A stretch of 64,000 nucleotides of DNA, from NCBI GenBank assembly GCA_002344205.1, contig DDSZ01000005.1, positions 6,172 to 70,171 of the forward strand, in the 5' to 3' direction. The notes beneath the pieces were generated by a model. The model saw nothing but the letters and a program-made list of their open reading frames with translations, was not told the origin of the DNA and searched no databases. Positions 36,363-45,022 of this stretch are shown here, one piece after another. Position numbers and translations under genes: made by a program. Every line of letters begins with the position of its first letter. The stretch's first letter is position 1. Source of the DNA: Opitutaceae bacterium UBA2377. Its GTDB lineage: Bacteria > Verrucomicrobiota > Verrucomicrobiia > Opitutales > Opitutaceae.

Positions 36363-37718
36363 GTGAGCAAAACCCTCCATGCCGGGTCGCCGCCAACGGC
36401 GAGCCCCGGGGCCGGCCCACGACCCGCCCCTCCCGGCCAGCCGGCCCAGTTGGTTGAGCATTTTTTTCGCCACGAGAAAGGTCGCCTGCATGGGGCGCTC
36501 GTCCGCCGGCTTGGCGTGCATAATCTTTCCCTTGCCGAGGATGTGGCGCAGGAAGCCCTGCTCCGCGCGCTGCGCACCTGGTCCATGGGCGGCGTGCCGG
36601 CTAATCCCTCGGCCTGGATCACGCAGGTCGCCATGAACCTCGCCCGGGATGCGTTGCGCCACCGCAAAATGGCCACCGGCAAGGAGGCCGCCATCATCAC
36701 GCACCAGGAGCAGATGACGGCCACGCCGGCCGTTGCCTGGGAGGCGACGCAGACCATCCGCGATGATGCGCTCCGGCTGATGTTCGTCTGTGCCCATCCG
36801 GAAATCGCCCCGGATGCCCAGGTCATCCTGGCGCTCAAGATTCTTTGCGGCTTCAGCACCGGAGAGATCGCCCACGCCTTCCTCGCCACCGAGGCGGCCA
36901 TCGAAAAACAGCTTACCCGCACCAAACAGCGCATTGCCGAGGCCGGCATCGGCTGCGAGCTGCCCGAAGGGGAAAACCTCGCCGCGCGCCTCGACGGCGT
37001 GCTCGCCGCGATCTACCTGCTCTTCAACGAGGGCTACAAGGCCTCGTCGGGCGACCGGCTGCTGCGCGAGGACCTGTGCCGGGAGGCCATCCGGCTCGCC
37101 GCCCTGCTCATCGATCACCCGGCCGGCCGCACGCCGCGCAGCCACGCGCTCATCGCGCTGATGCTGCTTACCACCGCCCGCTTCCCTGCGCGGCTTGACG
37201 ATCAGGGCGAATTGCTGCGTCTCGATGATCAGGATCGCGGCAAGTGGAACCAGCCGCTCATTGCCCGGGGGCTCATGCATCTTGGTCACGCCGCCCAAGG
37301 CGCGGAAATCAGCGAATATCACCTGCAGGCGGGCATCGCGGCGCTGCATTGCATCGCCCCCGATTATGCTTCGACCGACTGGGAGAAAATCCTGCTGCAC
37401 TACGACGAACTGATGCGCCTCAAGCCCTCACCCATCGTCGCGCTCAACCGTGCCGTGGCCGTGGCGCACCTGCACGGCGCCCAGGCAGGGCTGGATGCGA
37501 TCGCGGCCATTCCTCAGCGCGAAAAGCTCGACCGGCACTACCTGCTCTACACCGTGACCGGCGAACTGCACTGGCGGCTCAACCATCATCAGGCCGCGGC
37601 GTGGAACTACCGCAAGGCGCTCAGCCTCGCCCAAGTCGGCCCTGAACAGGCCTACCTCGTCCGCATGATCGAACGCAGCCAATCGGTCCCGTCCGAGCCG
37701 GAGGCGTCCGCCGGATGA
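36363..37718 (+). CDS. ECF42-group RNA polymerase sigma factor (DUF6596 type)
   Basis: This protein of about 451 aa is an ECF sigma factor with a large C-terminal extension. Sigma-2 spans about residues 30-90 (LAEDVAQEALLRALRTW), sigma-4 about 135-190 (ALKILCGFSTGEIAHAFLATEAAIEKQLTRTKQRI), and the rest is a TPR-like region with YLLFNEGYKASSGD and LNRAVAVA, diagnostic for the ECF42 group. No anti-sigma factor is adjacent; the extension is thought to control activity. The GTG start lies 13 bp after the YCII gene. It probably directs the two promoters listed above. Confidence 0.92.
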   Translation: MSKTLHAGSPPTASPGAGPRPAPPGQPAQLVEHFFRHEKGRLHGALVRRLGVHNLSLAEDVAQEALLRALRTWSMGGVPANPSAWITQVAMNLARDALRHRKMATGKEAAIITHQEQMTATPAVAWEATQTIRDDALRLMFVCAHPEIAPDAQVILALKILCGFSTGEIAHAFLATEAAIEKQLTRTKQRIAEAGIGCELPEGENLAARLDGVLAAIYLLFNEGYKASSGDRLLREDLCREAIRLAALLIDHPAGRTPRSHALIALMLLTTARFPARLDDQGELLRLDDQDRGKWNQPLIARGLMHLGHAAQGAEISEYHLQAGIAALHCIAPDYASTDWEKILLHYDELMRLKPSPIVALNRAVAVAHLHGAQAGLDAIAAIPQREKLDRHYLLYTVTGELHWRLNHHQAAAWNYRKALSLAQVGPEQAYLVRMIERSQSVPSEPEASAG

Positions 37719-37747
37719 CGGTGCCCGCGCGGCCGGCCTAACCGCAC

Positions 37748-38938
37748 TTACTTCCGCAGCGTGGCGCAAAAGCGCGTCAGCCGCTCGACGCCCTTGGCGA
37801 TGATCGCATCGGAGGTCGCGTAGCTGAGCCGCAGGTAACCTTCCGCGCCGAAAGCCGAGCCCGGCACCGCCGCGACTTTTTCCGATTCGAGCAAGCGGTT
37901 GCAGAAATCCATGTCCTTGAGGCCAAAACTCGAGATGTTCGGGAACAGGTAAAACGCACCCTGCGCGAGCAGGCAGGAGACGCCCGGAATGCCGTTCAAC
38001 GCCGCGTGCAGGTTCTTCCTACGCCGGTCAAACGCAGTCAGCATCGTGGTCACCGCGGCTTTGGTTTTTTCTCGCTCCGTGAGCGCCGCCAGCGCCCCGT
38101 ATTGGGCGAAGGTGGCGACATTGGAGGACATCTGGCTCTGCAGCTCGGTGATGGCCTTGGCGATGGGCAGCGGCGCCAGCGTGGTCCCGATGCGCCAGCC
38201 CGTCATCGCATAGGTCTTGGAAAAACCCGCCACCGTGATGGTGCGGGCCGCCACCTCGGGCGAGAACGTGGCGATGCACGTGGGCGTGGCACCGTCGTAG
38301 ATGAGATGCTCATACATCTCGTCGGACAGGATGTAGAGATTGTGCTTCAGGGCCACGGCCACAATGGCCTCCAGCTCGACGCGGCTGTAAACCACCCCCG
38401 TCGGATTCGACGGCGAGTTGAGGATGAGCAGCCGCGTCTTCGGCGTGATCGCGGCCTCGAGCCGGGCGGGCGTCAGCTTGAAGCCGGAGCTGTCGTCACA
38501 GAGCACGAATTTCGGCGCGGCGCCGGCCAGTTTCACCATCTCAGGATAGCTGACCCAGTAGGGCGCGGGGATGATGACCTCGTCGCCGGGCGAACAGACG
38601 GCGAGCACGCCGAGGTAGCAGTTGAACTTTCCGCCCGGGGACACGATCACCTGCGCCGGGGCGGCCTTGAGGCCGTATTCCAGTTCATAGCGCGCGACGA
38701 TTGCCTGCCGGAGCGGTTCGATACCGGGGGTGGGCGCATACTTGGTCTTGCCGCCCTTCAGTGCCGCGATGCACGCCTCCTTGATGTGCTCCGGCGTATC
38801 GTAGTCCGGTTCACCGGCGGCGAAGCTGCACACATCCTCGCCAGCGGCTTGCAGCGCCTTCGCCTTGGCGTCTACGGCCAGGGTCGGCGATGGCGAAATG
38901 TTGCGGGCCCAGATGGAAAGCGGCAAAGGCGTGCTCAT
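37748..38938 (-). CDS. Class I pyridoxal-phosphate aminotransferase
   Basis: This 396-aa enzyme is an aspartate-aminotransferase-like class I/II transaminase. The PLP-binding lysine is in [14 protein letters not shown], the substrate-binding segment is NSPSNPTG, and [11 protein letters not shown] binds the PLP phosphate. It belongs to the Ib subgroup (aspartate or prephenate aminotransferase). It is one of two class I transaminases here (the other at 46522-47703) and stands alone between the sigma-factor operon and an RHH gene. The substrate is not fixed. Confidence 0.92.
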   Translation of the reverse strand: MSTPLPLSIWARNISPSPTLAVDAKAKALQAAGEDVCSFAAGEPDYDTPEHIKEACIAALKGGKTKYAPTPGIEPLRQAIVARYELEYGLKAAPAQVIVSPGGKFNCYLGVLAVCSPGDEVIIPAPYWVSYPEMVKLAGAAPKFVLCDDSSGFKLTPARLEAAITPKTRLLILNSPSNPTGVVYSRVELEAIVAVALKHNLYILSDEMYEHLIYDGATPTCIATFSPEVAARTITVAGFSKTYAMTGWRIGTTLAPLPIAKAITELQSQMSSNVATFAQYGALAALTEREKTKAAVTTMLTAFDRRRKNLHAALNGIPGVSCLLAQGAFYLFPNISSFGLKDMDFCNRLLESEKVAAVPGSAFGAEGYLRLSYATSDAIIAKGVERLTRFCATLRK

Positions 38939-39000
38939 GGAGGCCAGCACTAAAGAGGTGCGCGGGAAGCCTTGGCAAGCCCCCGCTCGGGCAAACCCGC

Positions 39001-39330
39001 TCAGCGCTTGGCGCGCTTTTTCGCGGGCTTCGCCTGCAGATCCTCGATCGCCAGCCGGAGCAGTTCGCCGATGCTCACATCCTTCAGCCGGGCCTGCCGC
39101 TTGAGCGTCGCCCGCTGGTCCGCCGACAGGCGCACGGAAATCTGCCGGTGCGGAATGACCGCCGGCCGGCATTGGCTGAAATCGAACCGCTCAATCGCCG
39201 CACGCACCACCTCGCTGGCCGAACCCAGGCCCAGCGAACGCCGGCACGTCTCGATCTTGTCGATGAGCTCCAGCGGCAGATCGAAGGTAAGCGGGGCCGC
39301 GGACGGTTTCTGGGATGAACGCTTGCTCAT
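39001..39330 (-). CDS. Tandem ribbon-helix-helix DNA-binding protein
   Basis: This 109-aa basic protein contains two CopG/MetJ-like ribbon-helix-helix units. The first is about residues 14-52 ([26 protein letters not shown]) and the second about 63-95 ([29 protein letters not shown]). Each unit normally dimerises to bind an operator, so a tandem version could bind as one chain. It is transcribed away from the ABC ATPase gene across a 129-bp gap and may regulate that gene or itself. Confidence 0.65.
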   Translation of the reverse strand: MSKRSSQKPSAAPLTFDLPLELIDKIETCRRSLGLGSASEVVRAAIERFDFSQCRPAVIPHRQISVRLSADQRATLKRQARLKDVSIGELLRLAIEDLQAKPAKKRAKR

Positions 39331-39459
39331 TTGGACAACTCATGGAGCACGGCGGGCGGGCGCATTCTCCGCAACGTAAAAATAAGCCAAGGTCTGGCAT
39401 TGACTCACCCTTGGATTGCCCGATTTTGCGGAGACACCCCAACCCTTTCATCCACCATC

Positions 39460-40590
39460 ATGGCGCGTGTTGTAATCGAAAATCTGGTCAAGACCTACCC
39501 CGAAAAGAGCGGCCCCGGCGTTACCGCCGTCAAAGGCATCAACCTGACGATTGAGGACCGTGAATTCATGGTCTTGGTCGGCCCCTCCGGGTGCGGCAAG
39601 TCCACCACGCTGCGCATGATCGCCGGCCTGGAGGACATCAGCGGCGGCACGATCACCATCGACGGCAAGGTCGTGAACAACGTGCTGCCCAAGGACCGCG
39701 ACATCGCGATGGTTTTCCAGAATTACGCGCTCTACCCGCACATGTCGGTGTATGACAACATGGCCTTTGGTCTGAAGTTGCGCAAATTCCCCAAGAAGGA
39801 AATCGACGCCCGCGTGCGTGAGGCCGCCGCGATGCTCGGTCTGGAGCCCTACCTCGAGCGTAAACCCAAGGCCCTGTCCGGCGGACAACGCCAGCGCGTG
39901 GCCGTCGGCCGCGCCATCGTCCGGAAACCCAAGGTCTTCCTCTTCGACGAGCCGCTCTCCAATCTCGACGCCAAGATGCGCGTCTCCACGCGCACCGAGA
40001 TTTCCAAGCTGCACGCCCGCCTCGGCGCCACGATGATCTATGTGACGCACGATCAGGTCGAGGCCATGACCATGGGCGACCGCATTTGCGTGATGAAGGA
40101 CGGCCATATCATGCAGGTGGCCGCGCCGCTGGACCTCTACAACCACCCGGCCAACATGTATGTGGCCGGCTTCATCGGCTCGCCGCCGATGAACTTTATC
40201 AAGGGCCGCATCAAACGCACGGGCAATCAGTTGGCGTTCATCGAGGAAAACACCCGCAGCACACCGGTTTCCGTGCAGCTCACCGATGACCTCGCCCACA
40301 AGGCCGCGGCCTACGTGGACAAGCCCATCGTGCTCGGCGTCCGCCCGGAAGACGCGCAAGACTCCCTCACCCTCGCCACGCCCAACCCCGCCCACACCAT
40401 CGAGGTGACCGTGGAGGTCTCGGAGCCGATGGGCGCGGAAACCTATCTCTATCTCGACACCGGCGCGCATTCGTTCATCGCCCGCGTCCGCGCCAGCGAC
40501 CGCTTCGATGTGAACCAGAAGGTGAAAATCACCTTCCAGATGGACAAGGCCAAGCTCTTCGATCCGGCCACCGAGAACGTCCTGAAGTAG
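39460..40590 (+). CDS. ABC transporter ATP-binding protein, MalK/UgpC type
   Basis: This 376-aa ATPase powers sugar-type ABC importers. It has Walker [10 protein letters not shown], the Q-loop FQNYALYPH, signature LSGGQRQR, Walker [17 protein letters not shown] and H-loop VTHDQVEA, plus the C-terminal TOBE/MalK regulatory domain (about 240-376, with VRPEDAQD). In many bacteria a single such ATPase serves several permeases. No permease or binding protein is adjacent, so it appears to be an orphan shared component. The chosen ATG begins the conserved [11 protein letters not shown]. Confidence 0.93.
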   Translation: MARVVIENLVKTYPEKSGPGVTAVKGINLTIEDREFMVLVGPSGCGKSTTLRMIAGLEDISGGTITIDGKVVNNVLPKDRDIAMVFQNYALYPHMSVYDNMAFGLKLRKFPKKEIDARVREAAAMLGLEPYLERKPKALSGGQRQRVAVGRAIVRKPKVFLFDEPLSNLDAKMRVSTRTEISKLHARLGATMIYVTHDQVEAMTMGDRICVMKDGHIMQVAAPLDLYNHPANMYVAGFIGSPPMNFIKGRIKRTGNQLAFIEENTRSTPVSVQLTDDLAHKAAAYVDKPIVLGVRPEDAQDSLTLATPNPAHTIEVTVEVSEPMGAETYLYLDTGAHSFIARVRASDRFDVNQKVKITFQMDKAKLFDPATENVLK

Positions 40591-40640
40591 GACGCCTTCC
40601 CGTCGGCAACCGGTGCCCGCTGGTTTTCAGCCAGGCGGCT

Positions 40641-41027
40641 TCAAGCCGCTCCCGGCCCCTCCTGCTCCGCCAGAACTTCGGCCACCAATTGCAGGAGCTG
40701 CGCGGAGGAAAATGGTTTCGCCAGCGAGCGGCTCGCCCCGAGCTTTTCCGCCGCCTGCAGGTAAGCCGTGGCGTGCATGAGTGCGCCGGAGATCGCGATG
40801 ATCGGCAGTTTGGGGTGTTGCTTGCGGATCGCCGTGATGGTCTCGATGCCCTCCTGCTCCGGCATGATGAGATCCGTTATGATCACGTCCGCCGGCGCGG
40901 CCTTGAACAGCTTCATGCCGTCACGGCCGTTCGCTGCCTGCTGCACCACGTGGCCGGCGTCCCGCAGAGTCGCCGCCAAAACGGCGCTCAAGGCATCGTC
41001 ATCTTCAATCAGCAGGATTCGGCTCAT
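40641..41027 (-). CDS. Single-domain response regulator
   Basis: This 128-aa protein is a receiver domain without output. The acidic pocket is Glu8-Asp9-Asp10, the phosphoacceptor is Asp52 in ITDLIMPEQEG, Ser/Ala follow IAISGALM, and the conserved Lys is in LAKPFSS. Such proteins relay phosphate or affect partners by binding. No histidine kinase is nearby. It is the last minus-strand gene of the run that begins at 48203, 76 bp after the LolA-like gene. Confidence 0.92.
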   Translation of the reverse strand: MSRILLIEDDDALSAVLAATLRDAGHVVQQAANGRDGMKLFKAAPADVIITDLIMPEQEGIETITAIRKQHPKLPIIAISGALMHATAYLQAAEKLGASRSLAKPFSSAQLLQLVAEVLAEQEGPGAA

Positions 41028-41103
41028 GGAAGGCTCAGGCCCGCAGGCCGGACCGAAATCAGCAGATATGGCCGCAAGGTCAACTCCCGGCACGCCGGGC
41101 CGG

Positions 41104-41988
41104 TCAGCGCCCGAGGGAGATGATGGCCTCCGGCGCCCGGAGCGGCAGCCCGAGTTGGCCCGGTTCAAAAATCACCGGCGAAAACTCCTGGTCGAATGCC
41201 ACTCCCGTGATCTGCATCCGCGTCTTGTTCCGCGTGCGGTCATCGCGCCAGTCGATGGTTTTGACCATCCACTGCTCCCCGGCCTTTTTGAGGTCGAGCA
41301 CGGACATCGTCTTGTAGGCCTTGCCATCGGCGTTGATCAGCTCGGTTTGCACCAAGGCCTTGAACTGCGTGTCCAGATGGACGCGAACGCCCGCCAACTC
41401 CGAATCCTCGACACCGTAGTCCGCCGGCGGATAGAGCAAAAACGTGTGTGCCGGCCGGCCGCGGATGCGACTGACCCCCTCGAAGACGAAGTCCTCCCAA
41501 TACAAAAAGGGCATCTGCAAATCAAACAGCGTGATGTCGGCGTCCGGCACCAATGGTACGCGGTCATCGGTCACAGGCCGGGCCGTTCCTTCATCCCCTT
41601 GGGCCAGCCAAAGGGCCGGCTTGGGCCCGTTCTGGATCAGCATCCGGTCCGCCTCCGCCCCGCCGAGCCACACCCGCTGGAGCGGCCCGTTTTCATTGCG
41701 TGTGCCCCAGAGTTGGCCTGGCACCTCGCGCTCGTCGCCACGCCGGGGCATCACCCGCACCTGAAATTCGATGTAGTAGTCCCCGGCAATCCCCAGACCA
41801 CGAAACTCACGCCAGATCTTCGCGCCGGCTTCCTGGTCCGGCGTGCCGAACTGGACGTAATTCGCCGGCGGACGCACCTTGCGGCCGGCGGGCGCAGCCT
41901 GGAGCACGAGGCACCCCGCCAACCCCGCAAATAAAAACGCCCGCCAAACAAAGACGGGCGTTGCTGTAAGAACCGACCGCACAACCAT
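41104..41988 (-). CDS. Outer-membrane lipoprotein-sorting (LolA-like) domain protein
   Basis: This 294-aa protein has a signal peptide (about residues 1-32) and a body similar to the LolA-like outer membrane lipoprotein-sorting family often annotated as PF17131: YYIEFQVRVMPRRG, LLYPPADYG and TRNKTRMQITGVAFDQEFSPVIF. Family members adopt the LolA/LolB half-barrel. It begins 1 bp after the secG stop, so the two are coupled. The role in lipid or lipoprotein transport is inferred from fold. Confidence 0.75.
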   Translation of the reverse strand: MVVRSVLTATPVFVWRAFLFAGLAGCLVLQAAPAGRKVRPPANYVQFGTPDQEAGAKIWREFRGLGIAGDYYIEFQVRVMPRRGDEREVPGQLWGTRNENGPLQRVWLGGAEADRMLIQNGPKPALWLAQGDEGTARPVTDDRVPLVPDADITLFDLQMPFLYWEDFVFEGVSRIRGRPAHTFLLYPPADYGVEDSELAGVRVHLDTQFKALVQTELINADGKAYKTMSVLDLKKAGEQWMVKTIDWRDDRTRNKTRMQITGVAFDQEFSPVIFEPGQLGLPLRAPEAIISLGR

Positions 41989-41989
41989 C

Positions 41990-42310
41990 TCAGGGATTCT
42001 GCGGTGCAGGCGCAGCCGGCAGGGAGATGGTCGGCAAAGCATCATTGGCCGCGGCCGTGGCGTGGGTCCGTTGATAAATATGCCCGAGGTAGAGCGCGAA
42101 GCTCAGCACGAAGAAGGCGATGGCCGCATTGATCGTGGCCTTGCTGAGGACGTTGCCCGTATCCGCACCGAAGGCGGCCTCGGTCATGCCGCCGCCCAAG
42201 GCAGCGCCCACTCCGCCGTCGTTCTTGGCCTTCTGCGCCAGAACCACGAGAATGAGAAACACGGACACAATGATGAGGACGAAGGTAAAAATACCGATGA
42301 GAATGCTCAT
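41990..42310 (-). CDS. secG: Preprotein translocase subunit SecG
   Basis: SecG is the small accessory subunit of the SecYEG channel. This 106-aa protein has two membrane helices (about residues 3-25 and 58-78) joined by a Gly-rich loop (GGVGAALGGGMTEAAFGADTGNVLSK), the family pattern. The C-terminal tail is Ala/Pro-rich. The internal ATG was chosen over an ATG six codons earlier. It directly precedes a LolA-like gene. Confidence 0.93.
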   Translation of the reverse strand: MSILIGIFTFVLIIVSVFLILVVLAQKAKNDGGVGAALGGGMTEAAFGADTGNVLSKATINAAIAFFVLSFALYLGHIYQRTHATAAANDALPTISLPAAPAPQNP

Positions 42311-42397
42311 GTGAAAGGGAGATAACATCCCACCAAGGGCCGCTTTGTCAATGCGCCGTTCTGGGGCATTGGTCGGCCCCTTCCACGGCGCCCAAAA

Positions 42398-43336
42398 TCA
42401 AAGAGTTACGCCCAGTTTCTCCAGCAGGCGCTGGAGGTCATCGTTGCCGCGATACTCAATGACGATGCGCCCTTTCTTGGGCGTGTGCAGCACGGCGACC
42501 CGGGCGCCCAGATGCGAGGTGAGTTTTTGCTCGATGCCCGTGACCGTGGCCGCGTCCTTGGCCGGCAATGACCGGTGAGGCTTGCGCACCGAAGCACCGC
42601 CCGTGCTTCGGGCCGATTGCGTAAGCTTTTCCGTTTCCCGCACGCTCAGGCCTTCCTCGATGATGCGCCGGGCCAACATTGCCCGTTGGGCGGGATCAGC
42701 CACGCCCAACAACACCTTGGCGTGTCCCACGCTGAGGATCTGCTTCGCCACATAAGCCTGCAGCGACGTCTCCAACGAGAGCAGGCGCAGACTGTTCGCC
42801 ACCGCGGCCCGGCTTTTGCCGACCCGGTCCGACGCCAATTCCTGCGTCAAATCAAAATCCCGGATCAGGCTGGCGTAACCGTGCGCCTCCTCGATGGGGT
42901 TGAGACCTTCGCGTTGCAGATTTTCGATCAGTCCGAGCGCCGCGGCGGAGGCATCGCTGGCTTGGACGATCCGGGCCGGGATGCTGCGGAGCTGGAGGTG
43001 CTGAAACGCCCGCCAACGACGTTCGCCGGCGATCAGTTGAAATTTGCCGCCGGCCTCGCGCACCACGATCGGCTGGAGCAAACCTTCGGCGCGGATGCTG
43101 TCAGCCAGCTCGTGCAACTGCTCCGCCGGGATTTCCCGGCGGGCCTGATACGGGCTGGGCTCGATCAAATTGACCTGAATTTCGGCATAGCCCGGCAAGC
43201 CGGCGGCCGACGACGGGGGCTGGGCCTTTGCGGCGCTGGTTGCGGCCGGCGCAACAGCAGCGGGTGCGGGTGCGGGTGCGGCCTTCGCTATCAGGCTGCC
43301 GAGGCCGCGACCAAGACGGGATTTCGGAGCGGACAT
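42398..43336 (-). CDS. parB: Chromosome-partitioning protein ParB
   Basis: This 312-aa ParB/Spo0J protein binds parS sites and spreads on DNA as a CTP-dependent clamp. It has the N-terminal RLGRGLGSLI ParA-interaction motif, the catalytic/CTP box GERRWRA, the ENLQREGLNPIEEA helix, and a helix-turn-helix with VGKSRAAVANSLRLL. The segment around residues 17-45 is Ala/Pro-rich. No parA lies next to it; instead it follows a LysM gene by 4 bp, an unusual neighbour. Confidence 0.95.
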   Translation of the reverse strand: MSAPKSRLGRGLGSLIAKAAPAPAPAAVAPAATSAAKAQPPSSAAGLPGYAEIQVNLIEPSPYQARREIPAEQLHELADSIRAEGLLQPIVVREAGGKFQLIAGERRWRAFQHLQLRSIPARIVQASDASAAALGLIENLQREGLNPIEEAHGYASLIRDFDLTQELASDRVGKSRAAVANSLRLLSLETSLQAYVAKQILSVGHAKVLLGVADPAQRAMLARRIIEEGLSVRETEKLTQSARSTGGASVRKPHRSLPAKDAATVTGIEQKLTSHLGARVAVLHTPKKGRIVIEYRGNDDLQRLLEKLGVTL

Positions 43337-43340
43337 GGGT

Positions 43341-43913
43341 TTATTTGGCGGCGGGGATGAAAAGGGTCTGCCCCACCTGAATGCGGGTGGGATCGGTGAT
43401 TTTGTTGGCGTTGACGATATCCGCCACCCGCGCGCTGTGCTTTTGCGCGATGGAGGAGAGCGTGTCGCCCCGCTGCACCGTGTAGCTCACCCCTTCCTTG
43501 GCATAGTCCTCGGTGAAGACCGTGTTGACCGGCGGGCGGCTGGCCATGCCCTTGGCGAGGGAATCGATGGCGGCGTTGGTCTGACGGGCGAGTCGCTCCA
43601 TCTGGCCGGCGACCTGCTGCAAGGTCTCGCTTTTCGTCGTCGCGGCGGTTGACCGCACGTTGCGGTTCATGTCGTTGATCGCATCGTTCAACATCTTCAT
43701 CGTGACGAAGCTCTCCGCTGCGGCGCTGGTCTGGTTGCGCAGGGCCTGATTCTCACGCTCAAGCTGTTCGACGCGCAGGTTAAGCTCCCCCACCCGCTGC
43801 ACCAAGCCGCGCACATCCTCCCGCAGGTTGGCCACCTCGATCTGCAAGGGTTGGACTTGGGCGAATGAAACCGCCGCCGGCAATATCAGGGCGAAAATAA
43901 AGCTGTGCCTCAT
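43341..43913 (-). CDS. LysM-domain coiled-coil envelope protein
   Basis: This 190-aa protein has a signal peptide (about residues 1-18), a coiled coil (about 22-110), and a C-terminal LysM peptidoglycan-binding domain (about 142-187, YTVQRGDTLSSIAQKHSARV, NKITDPTRIQVGQTLFIP). It is predicted to sit in the periplasm and bind the wall. It lies 4 bp before parB, so the pair are probably co-expressed. Confidence 0.88.
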   Translation of the reverse strand: MRHSFIFALILPAAVSFAQVQPLQIEVANLREDVRGLVQRVGELNLRVEQLERENQALRNQTSAAAESFVTMKMLNDAINDMNRNVRSTAATTKSETLQQVAGQMERLARQTNAAIDSLAKGMASRPPVNTVFTEDYAKEGVSYTVQRGDTLSSIAQKHSARVADIVNANKITDPTRIQVGQTLFIPAAK

Positions 43914-43951
43914 GCGCGCAAATTGGCGCATGCCTCCGGCAAAAACAAGAC

Positions 43952-44941
43952 CTACCTCCGAAAAGGCTGCGCCGCCATCAGCGAGGTCATGGGCTGCGAA
44001 GGCAACACGGTGCCGGACGGCAGCGGAAAACCGCGCAAGAACTCCCCGGCCGGCAGCATGCGGCCGCCCGGCCGCTGGAGCCGGCGCAACCGCAGCATTC
44101 CCGCGCCGGTGGCCACGAGCAGGCCTTGCGCATCCATCCCGCAGACGGTGCCCGGAGTCGCGTCGGCCGGCGTTCCCACCGCCTCGGCCTGCCCCAGTTT
44201 GATAACAACACCGTCGATGCTCACCGCGCATGCCGGCCACGGGAAGAGCCCGTTGATCCTGGCCGCCAAGCTCGCGGCGGAGGCATTGAAATCAAGCGTT
44301 CCGTCCTCCTTGCGGAGTTTGCGGCAATAGGTCGCGTCCGTCTGGTTCTGTTCCGCAAATTCCAATCCGCCCACAGCCAGTTTGGGCAGGGCCCGTGCCA
44401 GCAAGGGCACACAGGCCGCCGCCAGTTTTTGCTCCACGTCCAGCGCCGTATCGAGCGGATCAATCGCCACGGCTTCGGCATCCGCCACCGGGCCGGCATC
44501 CAATTCCCGCACGATCCGCATCAAGGTGACGGCGGTCGCAGTCTCACCTGTCGCCACCGCAGTCTGGATGGGTGAGGCCCCGCGATACCGCGGCAATCTC
44601 GAGGTGTGCAGGTTCAGCGTGCCCAACCGGGGCGTGCCGATGAAATCATCCTTCAGGATATGCCCGTAAGCCATCACGAGCGCGACATCCGCATGCCAGT
44701 CCTGCAATTGCTGGCGCACGTCCTCGGTGATCTTCACCGGCTGCAACACGGGCAGCCCCCGCGCCAGCGCCCACTGCTTGATGGCATTTGCGGTTACCTG
44801 TTGGCCCCGGCCTGTCGGCCGGTCCGGCTGGGTGAAGACCCCCACGACTTCGGCCGTGGCCTTGCCCGCCGCCCCGAGCCACTCAAGGAGCGGCAGCGCG
44901 ATGGGATCGGAACCGAGAAAAACTACACGAAGGGCGTTCAC
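43952..44941 (-). CDS. fmt: Methionyl-tRNA formyltransferase
   Basis: Fmt formylates initiator Met-tRNA using 10-formyl-THF. The 329-aa protein has the N-terminal Rossmann-like fold, VFTQPDRPTGRG, the catalytic LNLHTSRLPRYRGASPIQ (Asn-His pair) and a C-terminal beta-barrel. Length is normal. It lies 38 bp before the LysM gene and 81 bp after der. Confidence 0.97.
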   Translation of the reverse strand: MNALRVVFLGSDPIALPLLEWLGAAGKATAEVVGVFTQPDRPTGRGQQVTANAIKQWALARGLPVLQPVKITEDVRQQLQDWHADVALVMAYGHILKDDFIGTPRLGTLNLHTSRLPRYRGASPIQTAVATGETATAVTLMRIVRELDAGPVADAEAVAIDPLDTALDVEQKLAAACVPLLARALPKLAVGGLEFAEQNQTDATYCRKLRKEDGTLDFNASAASLAARINGLFPWPACAVSIDGVVIKLGQAEAVGTPADATPGTVCGMDAQGLLVATGAGMLRLRRLQRPGGRMLPAGEFLRGFPLPSGTVLPSQPMTSLMAAQPFRR

Positions 44942-45022
44942 CGCTTGTTTTCAGGCATGTCCGCACGGCCGCCGCAAGCCTGCCGAGTTGACCGCCGGGC
45001 CATGCGCGAACTCCGGGCTGGC

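Noticed and set aside
40591..40640. Terminator after the MalK-type ATPase gene
   Set aside because: A 6-bp stem with a G-T pair and only three or four T residues; not convincing.
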